From Dendrocalamus latiflorus (Eukaryota; Streptophyta; Magnoliopsida; Poales; Poaceae), in contig CM029654.1 in the NCBI GenBank assembly GCA_017311315.1, forward strand, positions 10,537,448 through 10,601,447: a DNA stretch of 64,000 bases. The letters are read 5' to 3'. How positions within the stretch are numbered: the first letter of the stretch is position 1; every line of letters begins with the position of its first letter. Positions 45,218-56,321 of this stretch are shown in pieces. Below the pieces are notes generated by a model that made no database searches, was not told the DNA's origin, and saw only the letters and a list, made by a program, of their open reading frames with translations. The translations under genes and the position numbers were made by a program.

Positions 45218-46588
45218 GCACAAGGGTTATTTCTGCATAGACATCTCCACCAACCATCTCATTGTTTCCCGGCACGTCATCTTTGAGGAGCACACATTTC
45301 CATTTGCCCATTTACCGACGGCTAACACTGAGGCTACTAATCTTGATTTTTTGGAGATTGATTGTGCAGACTACACTCACCTTCTGTGCCGACTACGACT
45401 GTCCAACCGAGCACAATTCCTCTACCTTCCAGCTTCTGTCGTTCCCGCCACCCCAGTTGTCAACACTCACGGCATGACTACTCGTGGTAAGTTTGGTTTC
45501 CGACAGCCCAAGCAGCACTTCGACCTCCATACCAAGGTGCTCTCTCCAGTGCCGTGTACTTACCGCGCCACACTGGCTGATCCTCATTGGAGGGCGGCCA
45601 TAGAGGAGGAGTACTCTGCCCTTCGCTCCAACAATACGTCGGATCTCGTCCCCCGTCCACCCAACACCAACCTCGTTACTGGCAAGTGGATCTACAAGCA
45701 CAAATTTCATGCCGATGGGACCCTTGATCGGTACAAGGCACGGTGGGTTCTTCGGGGTTTCACTCAACGCCCCGGCATTGATTTTTCCGAGACATTCAGT
45801 CAAGTGGTCAAGCCTGCTACCGTCCGCACTGTCCTCAGCCTATCACTCTCCCGCAATTGGCCCATTCACCAGCTTGATGTCAAGAATGCCTTTCTTCACG
45901 GCACGTTGCAAGAGACAGTCTATTGTAGTCAGCCTTCTGGGTTGTGGATCCTTCTCATCCAGACTATGTCTGCCGTCTGAACAAGTCTTTGTATGGGCTC
46001 AAGCAGGCGCCTCGGGCGTGGTTCAGTCATTTTGCCACCTATCTTCAGTCTATTGGTTTCTTGGAGACTAAATCAGATGCTTCCCTGTTTGTTTGGCGCC
46101 GTGGCACTTACTTGATCTACCTGCTCTTGTACGTGGATGACATCATTGTCACAGCATCCACCCCGGCTCTTCTCCAATGGGTCATCTCCTCCCTTCAGTC
46201 AGAGTTCTCTATGAAGGATCTCGGTGAGCTGCATCATTTTTTGGGTGTTTCTGTCTCGCATCGTCCCGAGGGCCTTTTTCCCTCCCAGCGCCAGTATTGC
46301 CTTGACATTTTGGACCATGTTGGTATGACTCATTGCAAGCCGTGCAGCACTCCGGTCAACACTCAAGGGAAGCTCTCTGCCGATGGCGATCTAGTTGATG
46401 ACCCCACTGATTATCGCAGCATTGCTGGTGCTCTGCAGTATCTCACATTCACTCGGCCAGACATCACCTACGTCGTTCAGCAGATTTGCTTGTTTATGCA
46501 TGATCCACGCGCTCCTCATCTGGCGGCCATGAAGAGGATTCTACGCTACATCTCTGGGACCCTAGATCATGGCTTACTGCTTCACTGA
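45078..46588 (+). pseudogene. copia-3 connection region and reverse transcriptase
   Basis: The first block has FLGYSSEHKGYFC, GKWIYKHKFHADG, GFTQRPGIDFSETFSQVV and QLDVKNAFLHGTL. A frameshift near 45945 leads into the second block, with LNKSLYGLKQAPRAWF, the intact YVDDIIVTA active site and MKDLGELHHFLGV. A stop at 46586 separates RNase H. Confidence 0.9.
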
Positions 46589-47090
46589 TCCTCCTCTACG
46601 GATCTGGTTGTCTACTCCGACGAAGATTGGGCTGGCTGCCCTGATACGCGCCGGTATACCTCAGGCTATGCTGTCTTCCTCGGCGACAATCTCGTGTCAT
46701 GGTCATCTAAATGTCAGCTCACCATCTCCCGATCTAGCGCTGAGGCAGAGTATCGTGCAGTTGCTAATGCTGTTGCAGAAGTTTGCTGGCTACGACAACT
46801 CCTTCTTGAGTTACATCTTCCTCCTCGTCGGGCCACCGTCGTCTACTGTGACAACATCAGCACCGTCTACCTCTCCACCAACCCGGTGCAACACCAACGG
46901 ACCAAGCACATCGAGATCGATCTGCACTTCGTTCGCGAGCGTGTCGGCCTTGGCGAGGTCCGCGTCCTGCACGTACCTACCGCCTCCCAGTACGCCGACA
47001 TCTTCACCAAGGGGCTAACCGCGTCCGTCTTCACCGACTTTCGTTCCAGCCTGAACGTGCGGCCAGCCGCAGCTCCGTCTGCCGGGGGGG
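46589..47090 (+). pseudogene. copia-3 RNase H
   Basis: Reading continues across the stop with VYSDEDWAGCPDTRRYTSG. SSAEAEYRAVANAVAE, YCDNISTVYLSTNP and a final SQYADIFTKGLT follow. The catalytic D, E, D positions of copia RNase H are all visible. It ends near a G7 run at 47084-47090 that looks like the polypurine tract. Confidence 0.88.
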
Positions 47091-47365
47091 TTTTGGTACT
47101 GTTGCTGCCGTTAATTCCAAAAATAGCGCCGCTGAAAACAGAATTCCAAATATAGCCCCCAAACGACCGCACGACTAACAGGAGGGCAACACGTGGCATT
47201 GGTGCGGCCGGGGAGCGCACGACCACTGAGGTGGTGCGGTCCCCGACCGCACCACTCAGGCGGCGCTCTGACAGACGGAATGGTGCGGTGCGGCACCGCA
47301 CCACTAGAATGGTGCGCCACCCGTCCGCACCACTCCGCGGGTAATGCGCCCCCCACCGCACCATT
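47091..47365 (+). repeat. Left terminal inverted repeat of the 13.4-kb MULE
   Basis: It shares TTGCTGCCGTTAATTCC, CTGAAAACAGAATTCCAAA, TATAGCCCCCAAACGACCGC and CACGTGGCATTGGTGCGG with the reverse complement of the right end. The outer 150 bp are about 90% alike; inner parts are degenerate. It contains about ten GGTGCGG or CCGCACC words. Confidence 0.88.
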
Positions 47366-47369
47366 TGCA

Positions 47370-47960
47370 TGCTACAGGTTAGGGTTTTGCGTAAATTGCA
47401 TTGGAAATTTTAATTTTGTTTTGATTAGTTACATAAATTTTATGCATATACATGTAATAAATTTTATTAGAGTGTGCAGCAAATTTGTAATATAGAATAG
47501 GAGTTGCAAAAAATAATGAATATATTTTTAAAATTCGTTATGTATCATAGATGATACATGTAGGAATTATTTTTGTGGAATGTTTTTTTTGAAATATTTT
47601 GGTACGTTGTTAATGGTGTTTAAAAAAATATGTATTTGATGTGGAGTGAAGTTTGCTGGTAGTGTAAATTTATTTGCATTTACGAAAATTAAGAAATTTT
47701 TTAGTGGACAACTACGATAGGAATAATTGGACGAAAGGAAGGAAAGTGATATTGAACACGTGGGAATCATTGAATGCGAAAAGACAAGATAATAAGCTTA
47801 GCTGAATAGAAATAAACTTCATAATACAGTTGGGAGTAACATGCATATTTTGTCATCTTGTGGCATGTGGCTCGGCGCCGTGTATGTGTGGAACTCTGTA
47901 CTTCTAATGTTTAGAACTCCACCACTAGTCCTAACATGCCTTAGGGAATATAACTTGCTT
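47370..47960. other. AT-rich subterminal spacer of the MULE
   Basis: About 600 bp of AT-rich DNA with no gene. Many open frames are trivial. Confidence 0.5.
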
Positions 47961-47977
47961 GGTCTATTACATTTTGT

Positions 47978-48587
47978 CTACTGGGTGTAGCGTGGTTGTT
48001 TCCCCTTTTTCTCGCGCCCTGAAGATGGCTCCGCTGCATCCTTCTTCCTGTCACTCATGGTCTTGAGAGCTGCCTCACGAGCTTGAAGCTCTTCCTCCTG
48101 ACGCTTGATGGCTGCTTCACGCAGACTTAACTGCTCCCGCCTCCTTTCCAGCTCATCCTCTTTGCCCTTCAGACGGATTTGGTCCACCCTCACGCGGCGC
48201 TCTTGCTCAAGCCGCATCTATCGTTCCACCTCGCGAGTCTGAGTCATCTTGACAAAGTATTGTCCTTTGTTTTTCACCTCCATTGGCCGGTTCCGTGGCC
48301 ATGCCGGCGGCACCCGATCCACCCATTCGATGAACTCGCAAGGCTATATGTGGCGTGGTAGATGTCATGGATCAAGTTGAAAAACGATAACGAGAAACAA
48401 AGGATTGAGTTATCGTCGTTACCATGAAGTCGTCATCCAGGTCTGGACACTTGAAGAACCTACGGCCGTAGTTGGCTCGTTGTACTCGATCCGTCCAGAC
48501 GCACAACATCGTCCTAAAGCCGCAATGGCACTTCGGGCGCTCATGCCACTCCGGCACTCCAAATGGGTCGGACCTCCAGGAAGACAT
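47978..48587 (-). pseudogene. GRF zinc-finger plus coiled-coil gene, one nonsense codon
   Basis: Minus-strand gene with two exons: 48587 (or 48641) to 48423, a 79-bp intron with GTAACG..TATAG, then 48343 to 47978. The intron joins in phase. Exon 1 holds most of a GRF-type zinc finger (KCHCGFRTML ... YGRRFFKCPD) and exon 2 supplies its last part (PCEFIEWVD). A charged coiled-coil rich in Glu/Arg/Lys (ELERRREQLSLREAAIKRQE) and a basic tail follow. An in-frame TAG lies just before the coiled coil, after REVER. GRF fingers are nucleic-acid-binding modules in known proteins. Its role in the element is unknown. Confidence 0.75.
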
Positions 48588-48641
48588 TGTTGTGTAGTAG
48601 TATTGTGATGGCTTGAGGAGGAGATGTGGTATGGAAGACAT

Positions 48642-49060
48642 AGGAGGTCTTTATGTAGGCAGGTTATCTGGTGCAGTGGGCATAGTCCATGGAGAGGACG
48701 ACATGGTAATCTTTTCTCTTTTGCAGGATTCCAGTGTAGCAATAAATGTCCCTATGAAGGCTTTTCAGAGCCTGTAGTCTCGTAATAAATTCAGAGCTTG
48801 GACCATTCAATGTATTTGGTACAACGTAACCTTTTTAGTCGTTTGTAGGAAACAGTACGCTCCACGAAATAAGTGCTACAACATTGCCTTCTCAGAGGCC
48901 AGTAATCATAATTTCTGAAACAACAAGCTACGGTCATTGCAAACGTGTCGGCATATCAATTACTTTTATCATGGACGTTAGAAAATTTCGGCGTAAAGCT
49001 GTCCGCGTGGTTGTAGCAGTGAGTAAAGATCGGGGTGCTATGATATCACTGAAAAAAGGG
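48642..49060. other. Spacer between the GRF coiled-coil gene and the minisatellite
   Basis: About 400 bp with no supported gene. It would hold the promoter of the minus-strand GRF gene. Confidence 0.45.
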
Positions 49061-49061
49061 C

Positions 49062-49795
49062 TCGTTTTGTCATGTCACTGGGCAAAGTTGCCCCTTTTGT
49101 CATGTCACTGGGCAAAGTTGCCCCGTTTTGTCATGTCACTGGGCAAACCTGCCTGGTATTGTGTTCTCACTGGGCAAAGCTGAACGGTTTTGTCGTGTCA
49201 CTGCGAAAAGCTAGCATCTTTTGTCATCTCACTGAGCAAAACTGCCCCGTTTTGTCATGTCACTGAGCAAAGCTGACCCGTTTTGTCATGTCACTCAGCA
49301 AAACTGACCCGTTTTGTCATGTCACTGAGCAAATCTGCCCTCTTTTGTCATCTCACTGAGCAAAGCTGCCCATTTTTGTCATCTCACTGAGCAAAGCGCC
49401 CCGTTTTGTCATGTCACTGAGCAAAGCTGCCCTCTTTTGTCATCTCACTGAGCAAAGCTGCCCGGTTTTGTCATGTCACTGCGCAAAGCTGGCATCTTTT
49501 GTCACCTCACTGAGCAAAAGCTGGCCCATTTTGTCATGTCCCTGCGCAAAGCTGCACTCTATTGTCATCTCACTGAGCAAAACTGGCCTCTTTTGTCATG
49601 TCACTACGGAAAGCTGGCCTCTTTTGTCATGTCACTACGGAAAGCTGGCCTCTTTTGTCATGTCACTACGAAAAGCTGGCCTCTTTTGTCATGTCACTGC
49701 GGAAAGCTGGCCTCTTTTGTCATGTCACTGCGGAAAGCTGGCCTCTTTTGTCATGTCACTACGGAAAGCTGCCCCGTTTTGTCATGTCATTGCAT
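49062..49795 (+). repeat. 31-bp minisatellite, about 24 copies
   Basis: The unit is about GTTTTGTCATGTCACTG plus (A/G)GCAAAGCTG(C/G)CC, repeated every 30-32 bp. Copies in the right third carry ACGGAAAGCTGGCCTC instead. Because 31 is not a multiple of 3, reading frames cycle and stay open in two forward frames, giving FCHVT/LLSCH/MSLRKA peptides. It ends about 50 bp before a TATA box and is best read as non-coding upstream DNA of the GRF gene. Confidence 0.93.
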
Positions 49796-49844
49796 GACGT
49801 TGTGTTATTCTGTCGCTTGTGTTACTGAGCCTGCCCCCCACAGC

Positions 49845-49852
49845 CTATAAAA
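49845..49852 (+). promoter_or_regulatory. TATA box of the small GRF gene
   Basis: CTATAAAA lies 108 bp upstream of the ATG at 49960 and directly after the minisatellite. Position and spacing suit a plant core promoter. Confidence 0.7.
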
Positions 49853-49959
49853 GGGAGCCATTCCTCACCTAGTCCCTTGCATTGTTTTAACTCACCTCCT
49901 GAATTAGTTGTTCGCAATCTGTGTAGTTTTCTTCCGTGCTATCTCCCCCCGACTAGGCA

Positions 49960-50293
49960 ATGAGTCAGCTCAGCAGCTCTTCGCATACACCCACAGTGAT
50001 TTGCCCGAAATGCAACACGGTTGTTAGACGTAAGACATCACAGACGGCCTCGAATCCTGGGAGGCACTACTACAAGTGCCCCTATTACTCGGTGAGTAAG
50101 ATTGTTTCGGGTTCATTCAAATCGTGGTGGCATGTTTAAAAATTTTCTTCTCATTGAATCGCAGGAAGCCCCCGGTGGTTGCCGATTCTGGGTGTGGGAG
50201 GATGAAATGGGCACTAGGACAGACAATATTCGCCAGGAGAGAGTTGTCGTGGGGGGGTTGCGACCCCGTCGGGATGCGGCATCGTTTCGATAG
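49960..50293 (+). CDS. Small two-exon GRF zinc-finger protein
   Basis: Exon 1 is 49960-50091, the intron (GTGAGT..CGCAG) 50092-50164, and exon 2 50165-50293; 86 aa. The protein is almost only a GRF zinc finger: CPKC, KTSQTASNPGRHYYKCP and, across the splice, GGCRFWVWEDE. Metal ligands and the NPGR(x)YYKCP core are all present. The +1 frame of exon 2 continues after a G7 run (50251-50257) to a hydrophobic segment (MLCAIFFLVFIVIFKL) and a stop at 50366. Small plant GRF proteins often end in such a membrane anchor, so a one-base slip in the G run may have removed it. It lies in the plus orientation, opposite to the other MULE genes. Confidence 0.8.
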
Positions 50294-50618
50294 ACTGGAG
50301 TGGAAGATAAATTTAATGTTGTGTGCTATTTTCTTTCTTGTGTTTATTGTTATCTTCAAGTTGTAGTGCTGGAGGATCTCCTCGTGTATGTTGGTAATGT
50401 TTTATGCTATGTTGTACGTTGTGTTTGTTGTTATCATGTCTTCTCGCGCTAGAGAGTTAATCTATATCAATGTAATGCATGTCGTGAGGTACAATGCCCA
50501 CATGCGTGCATACTTGGCATATTGCAATGAAGCCTTAATTGTACTTCAAATAATTTCATAAGCCATGCCAAACACAGGAAACCATGCATACTTGTCGGAA
50601 CAACACAATTACAAAATT
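50294..50618. other. Spacer between GRF gene and PMD gene
   Basis: About 320 bp with no supported gene apart from the possible extended GRF frame to 50366. It must hold the 3' ends of two converging genes. Confidence 0.45.
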
Positions 50619-53329
50619 TCATTCATCATCTCGTCGTCGCCGCCTCGGACGGCGTATCTGATCCTCTGAGAAGGTGAACCTACTAGGGAAGCGCGGTGCA
50701 TCTCGAAGATCGTAGTGCGAGGGCTGCGTCCGAGGCGATGGCGGGTACAACTCTGTGGACAGTTGCGACGGCTGGCCAAAAATAGAACTCAGCCAGTCGG
50801 AGGAGGGGTCTACGTCCTGCTTAGAAGGTACAGCTGAATTAGGCAATGGAAAATACAAAAAAATGTTCATAATAAGTAGTAATGTCATAAGGCTTTTACG
50901 TGGGAAGTCTGTAACGCAGATGGGCCACCGTGAACTTGCTGCCCATGTTGCTCTGAGACTCCCTGCAATTTTTGAACAATGAGATTAGATGGCGTTCAAA
51001 TACATGTGTTATATTTACTACATGAGTACATATCGGTGCATGCGCTGTCGGAATGATGATGACGTTGTGAAATCACCCATGTACTCCTGCGCCGTGTAAC
51101 CTTGGTACGTCTGCCCGAACCACTCGTCCCGCCCCTGCATGTCCGCTCGGGTGGACTGACCGCCATGCGCAAATGTCGCCAACGTCATCGTCTGTTGTTG
51201 CTGCGAGTCAGGATCGCTGTCTGCAGAGAATGTTCGCTCGTCTGCCACCCTCCGGGATGACGATGGCTGTAGCAACATGCTATCCTTTCGCAAGAGCTGC
51301 AGGAAAAATGTGTGTTACGAATAACTGCCAATCGAGTGGACGAACAAGCTGTTGGCAAATGTCGTACCGGTGGTGCGAAGCGCTATGAGGACGAGGGACC
51401 GCCGGACAGCGACTGACGACCACCGAACATCGGCGGACGTCCGCCGGACAGAGACGGACGACCGCCGGACTGCGACGGAAAATCGCCGGACTGCGACGGA
51501 CGTGCTAAAGGTGGTGCCGACGGCGGTGCTGAAGGCTGCTCTCTGCGGAGGCATCGTGCATGGACATCATCCCTGTGCCGACTACAACTCATGGCCTTGA
51601 TCACAGACCTAGCCTCACTGATGATGGTACGCACCGAAGCAAGAACCCGGTTGCCGCCCTCCCCACGCTGCATCATCTGAACAGCCTCGTGCTCGACACG
51701 ATGCATATGCTCTCGCTGTAGGTAAACAACAAATGAGTTAAAACGCACTGTGCGTAAAGAAACAATGAGTACAAACGTACTGCAGGTAAATGTACCGCCT
51801 CGTCTTGACGTGTTGCTCGATGACGGTCCGGGCCGGCCTGTATGGCATCCTCGTGCGCGACCTCTGAAGGACAGGGTGGGGCAGGCCCAGTAATCTTGCT
51901 GCGGGTGTGTGGAATGTACCACTCTAGGTACGCACCGTATGTGGCGATGTCGTGTGGCCTAGTCTCATCCACAACCTCCGTGCTCGCTGAGTCACGCCAC
52001 AGGTCTGTCCACGGCCGCTGTGTGGCTATCCAGTCGTCACCCCGGTGACCTCTTCTTGTTTGCCTGCATGTTAGTCCACATATTGTACAATTAGTATTAT
52101 CAACACATTACTACCTTGTGTACATTTACCGTGCAATGGCTTACCGGTGGGCCTTCGGTGGTAGTGCCCATCCTGGGAGGGGTGGCATGTGCTGGTGGAG
52201 GTCAAACTGCCTCAGCACTCTCTGCGGGTTGTATGGCTCGACGAAGTGCGAGAAGACGAGGTGGCAGGTCGTCAACCAGTACGTGTGGTCTTGGTGGCAC
52301 TGAGATGACAACCCGTAGGGGGCTATGAGCTGAATGAACCCTGCATCCCATGGGAACTAGACTATGTCGTTCTCATGAAGCCGCTCGAACTGGTTATGGA
52401 AATCTGGGTACACACGCCTCGGTCTCTCCCTAGCCCACCGCAGCTGACCATGTGTCCAACGAGTCCCCATAGTCGGCCCATTTATGGGGTCATCGCCACC
52501 AGCCTAACCGTAGAACTCCGGGCCGAGGTCGTAAGGGTGCACGGCCCTCTCAATCTTAGGCCTCCCAACCGTGAAGTGCTCCCAAGACCAGTACTGTAGG
52601 AGCACATAGCACACTGCCAAGACTGGCTCGCTGGCCTCAGTACGCTGACAGGCATCACACAAGCCTCGGTACGCGGCACTAAGGACTGCAGATCCCCAGC
52701 TGTACTGCGGCACCTCGCCGGGCAAGGCATCCACCAAGGACTCCGCAAGGTGTATGTACGTCGGATGCACGGAGGCTCCAGTGGTCGTAGGAAACAAGAC
52801 CCACCGAACAAAAAAAAAGATGTATGACATGAGGTTCGTCCGCACGACCCCCTCATGAGCATCCACAGGGCAGATCATGAACTCTCGTAGCCACGAGTGT
52901 GGCACACCAGACATGTTGTCTGGGATCGGGAGACCGAATCGGGCACCTAGGGCGTCCTTCCAATTCGCCGCCCTGGGGGGGTGGCACTACTGCTGCACCA
53001 CGGATGGGTAGACCTGTCAGCATGGACACGTCCTGAAGTGTAACAGTCATCTCGCCCCACCGGAAGTGGAAGGTGTGAGTCTTCGGTCTCCAACGATCCA
53101 CGAGTGCGGATAGCAACGCTGCATCGAACTGCAACGTATACGGAACATCTAGCATGCGAGCAATGGGCAAAAGACCGGTGTCTCGTAGCAGCGAGATGTA
53201 CCGCTCGTCTAGAGGCCAGTGCTCTCAGGGGCCTCTAAGGACGAAACACGGAGGGCCGTCAGGCATTGATGCCCACGTTGTGCATCGGTGGTGGTCATCC
53301 CAATGGGCCTCAAGCAACTCGTACGCCAT
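50619..53329 (-). pseudogene. Plant mobile domain (PMD) gene, degenerate
   Basis: Minus-strand, from the ATG at 53329: MAYELLEAHWDDHH, then LDERYISLLRDTGLLPIARM, ALVDRWRPKTHTFHFRWGEM and TVTLQDVSMLTGLPI, the hallmark of the plant mobile domain. An in-frame TGA occurs at 53227-53225. A run of seven G/C near 52973 shifts the frame before SWLREFMICPVDA and YVLLQYWSWEHF. C-terminal parts appear as further blocks with intervening introns or stops: YLEWYIPHTRS, a Ser/Gly-rich repeat of SGGRPS type at about 51400, and a basic RRPRRRRRDDE end at 50619. PMD proteins occur both as host silencing factors (MAIN/MAIL1) and inside transposons. Confidence 0.8.
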
Positions 53330-53660
53330 CTCTTGCCGATGATTGAAAACAAGTCAGTACGCAGTGTCATGAGAATATGCAACATACATAATTTGCAGGT
53401 AATGACAATAAATCGTGAAATAATTGACAACATAACATGAACAAACGCAATTTGCAGCGAACGATAACAAATGATAACGAAATATCGAATAAGTCACAAC
53501 ATAACATAATTTGCAAGAAATGACTCAAACAAATTGTACACGGAAATAGTTTGGTAAGATACATTCAGCATAGGTTATAGGATGCACGATCTTGTGATCA
53601 CATCACAACAAAGGCCCACTATAGTTACAAAACACGGAACCAGCAGTGCACAATGACAAA
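53330..53660. other. Spacer between PMD and transposase genes
   Basis: About 330 bp, AT-rich, with repeats of CATAATTTGCAG(G/A)AA and AACAAATTG type words. No gene. Confidence 0.5.
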
Positions 53661-53674
53661 CCATGTGCTTCATA

Positions 53675-56321
53675 CTACGGAGCGTTACTTGATGCCGGCC
53701 TGTTTAGGCACTGCCTAAATGAATGGCCAACCATCTTGCATAGTCTGCACTTCGGGCGCTGAACCCGATCCCCACGCTGGCTATCGTCCATGTCATTACG
53801 AATGCGACGGCTCTGTCTTCGCCCACGACCGACGTGCTTCAGTGCATCGTTCGGCATCCACTTGATCTGCCCTGGCCAGAGGTCCCTATAATGCATGTCT
53901 ACCCCGTACGAATGGAACTCCGTGCTCCAGGTTTCAAACAGGTGCTTCATGTCATAGTACTTTGAGATGTAATGCGTGGGCGCCTGGTTCCATAACGCGC
54001 ATGCCGTGTACACGTGGGAGCATGGCTTGTGTAGAAGTTGCGGCTTGTTGCAGGTGCAAGATGCTCTGTCATCAATCATGCACACCTGCTTACAATCCCC
54101 TCTAGCCTGCCCCATCATGTACTTCTGTCTGAGGCGGACCTCAAACTTCCTCCGTAAGCCATCCATGGTCTGAGCAATATGCGAACGAGCCTTCTCCATC
54201 TTCTTGTCCATGTAGGCCCGCGCTACCTCGGAGAATTCTTTGCCTTTGTCCATATGCTGCTTCGCCATCATGGCTCTATTGACGAAGTATCCAACTGAAC
54301 GGTTCCAGGTCTCTTCAATGATTGCAGTGATAGGTAGGGATCTCACGCCCTTTAGAACACCATTGTACACCTCGGACATGTTTGTCGTCATGATTCCGTA
54401 CCTTGCTCCACCGGTGTCATGCAGTAGAGACCACATCTCCAGGTCAGGTGCATTGGACTGAACCCATTGTGTGAACTCCCCAAGTCTCGTGGAGCCTCCC
54501 TCCACGGCCCCCGCTTCAGCCTGCTCAAGACGCCTTACATGCTTGCTGGTCTCCTGATCAAGGTGCCTCCACAAGGCATCGAACTTCCTCTTCTGGTTCT
54601 GCATACAAAGCTCTTTAAACATCTTCATTAGTTCCTTGCTATGGAACCTTCTGTGCAAGTTTGCCGCAAGATGCCTCATGCACCACCGGTTCTTCATGTC
54701 ATTCCACTGGAACGGAGGCTGTGTCCCGTTCTGCATCGTTCGCATTGTAGACAGCAAGCCTGCATTGCGGTCTGAGATAACACACACATCGGGCCGATCT
54801 TGTACGACGGCCTGCTTCACATTGACAAGGAACCACAGCTAGCTATCTGTATTCTCATTCTCTACAATTGCAAATGCCACTGGGAGTAACTGGTCATTTG
54901 CGTCTGCTGCAACCGCGGTCAGGATTGTACCCTTGTACTTGCCAGATAGGAATGTGCCGTCCATCGTTAGCATTGGACGGCACCACTTGAAGCCTTCTAT
55001 TGCCTGATGGAAAGCCCAGAACACTCTGTCAAGCACAAAACAATTCGGCCCTTCCGTCTCATGAACCCGCTCGTACTTGTTAATGTACGTGCCTGGGTTT
55101 GCTGCTGCAATCTGACACAACATTCTCGGGACCAGATCATATGCCTCCTCATACGTCCCGAACATACTCCGCAGGACCTTCTGTTTCCCCCGCCACACCT
55201 TCTTGTAGCTCACAGCAAACCCCACCGTGTTCGCTACCTCCGCCATGAGAACCTTGGGAGAAATGGATACATTTGTAGCCACAAGATGCCTTATCAGCTC
55301 TGCAACATATGACGACGTCATGTTGCGGTGCCTAGGTAGTGGCGTCGCAAGCTCACAAGTGTGATCCTTCAGTACCGTTATCCAGAAGTCCGTGGCAGCG
55401 CCTCTGAACCGCTGTGCACGGACCTTGCCAGGGCAGGAGCCGTCGACACACTTCACAATGTAGGTGTCAGGGTTGGACCTGTGCACCCAATATGTCCGGC
55501 TGATGTTGACGGCGTATGTGGCAATAGCTTGCTGTGCAGCACTCTTGTTACGGAAGCTCTGCCCTACAACGAGTGTGCCTTCATTGAATCCCCACTCTGC
55601 CTCCTCCGCCCGTGGCAAAACTAGGGATTCCGCTGCGATGTTGTCCAATCTGGACGGCACGTACGCACCCTCCGTGGTTACAACACTACCTACCACACCT
55701 CCCGCTGTAGGTTCCCCTTCTTCCTCCTCTCCTGAACTTTTTGTTTCCACATCGTCCTCCTCCTCGCTTTCCTGCACCTGGTTCTCAAGGTACTCGTGAC
55801 AGTCAACACGCGTGGCCCACCACCTCTCCGCACCTTCATTCAGCTGAAAATTCTCCACGGGCCTCTGCAGGTCTCCATCTCCCATTGACTCATTGACTCC
55901 TCCTTCACCAGCATCTTCATGACCTCCGGAGAGTAATGCACGCTCTACATCTCCGCCAGCACCACCAGAGCCACCCATGGCTGATGATTCTGTCCTCTCC
56001 ACGAATTGAACATACACCATTGGCCTGGCATATATCAATGCATCTGGGTTGCACACGACCTCCATGTAGTTCGCCCATGAAGCATCGCTCGTCACCTTTA
56101 TAAGTTGCCACACTGTCTCCCCTGCAGCACCTACAACTGCGGCATACACTGCCCCGATCGAATGCGGAACGCACGCATCTACGTAGCTCCAACAGGCTCA
56201 TGGTGTTCAGATTGAGTGCCCGGATCACGGTCCGGTCACAATTATTCAGGTCTGCCCCGTACGGCCCGTCGCGTACGAGACCACTTCCGTAGAACACGAA
56301 CAAGTCTTGGATGTCACCCAT
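53675..56321 (-). pseudogene. MuDR-type MULE transposase, one frameshift and one nonsense codon
   Basis: Minus-strand gene starting MGDIQDLFVFYGSGLV at 56321. A frameshift near 56155 leads into the long frame (56149-54839). An acidic linker (QESEEEDDVETKSSGEEEEG) precedes a MuDR N-terminal domain (GQSFRNKSAAQQAIATYA). The MULE core follows (MLTMDGTFLSGKYKG, AVAADANDQLLPVAFAIVE), then a TAG replacing a tryptophan codon at 54840-54838. The second frame (54820-53675) has VISDRNAGLL, a SWIM zinc finger (SCTCNKPQLLHKPCSHVY) and a C-terminal CCHC knuckle (CRLCKMVGHSFRQC). It would cut and move the element. DDE-type acidic residues are visible. Total length is near 880 codons, normal for MuDR-type proteins. 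Confidence 0.93.

Noticed and set aside
49062..49795. Regular repeats resembling a CRISPR array
   Set aside because: Units are contiguous 31-bp tandem copies without unique spacers, in plant DNA, with no cas genes.
49411..49850. Cys/His-rich protein encoded by the minisatellite
   Set aside because: The CH pattern comes from TGTCACTG/GTCATG repeats with period 31; frames cycle and no start context supports translation.
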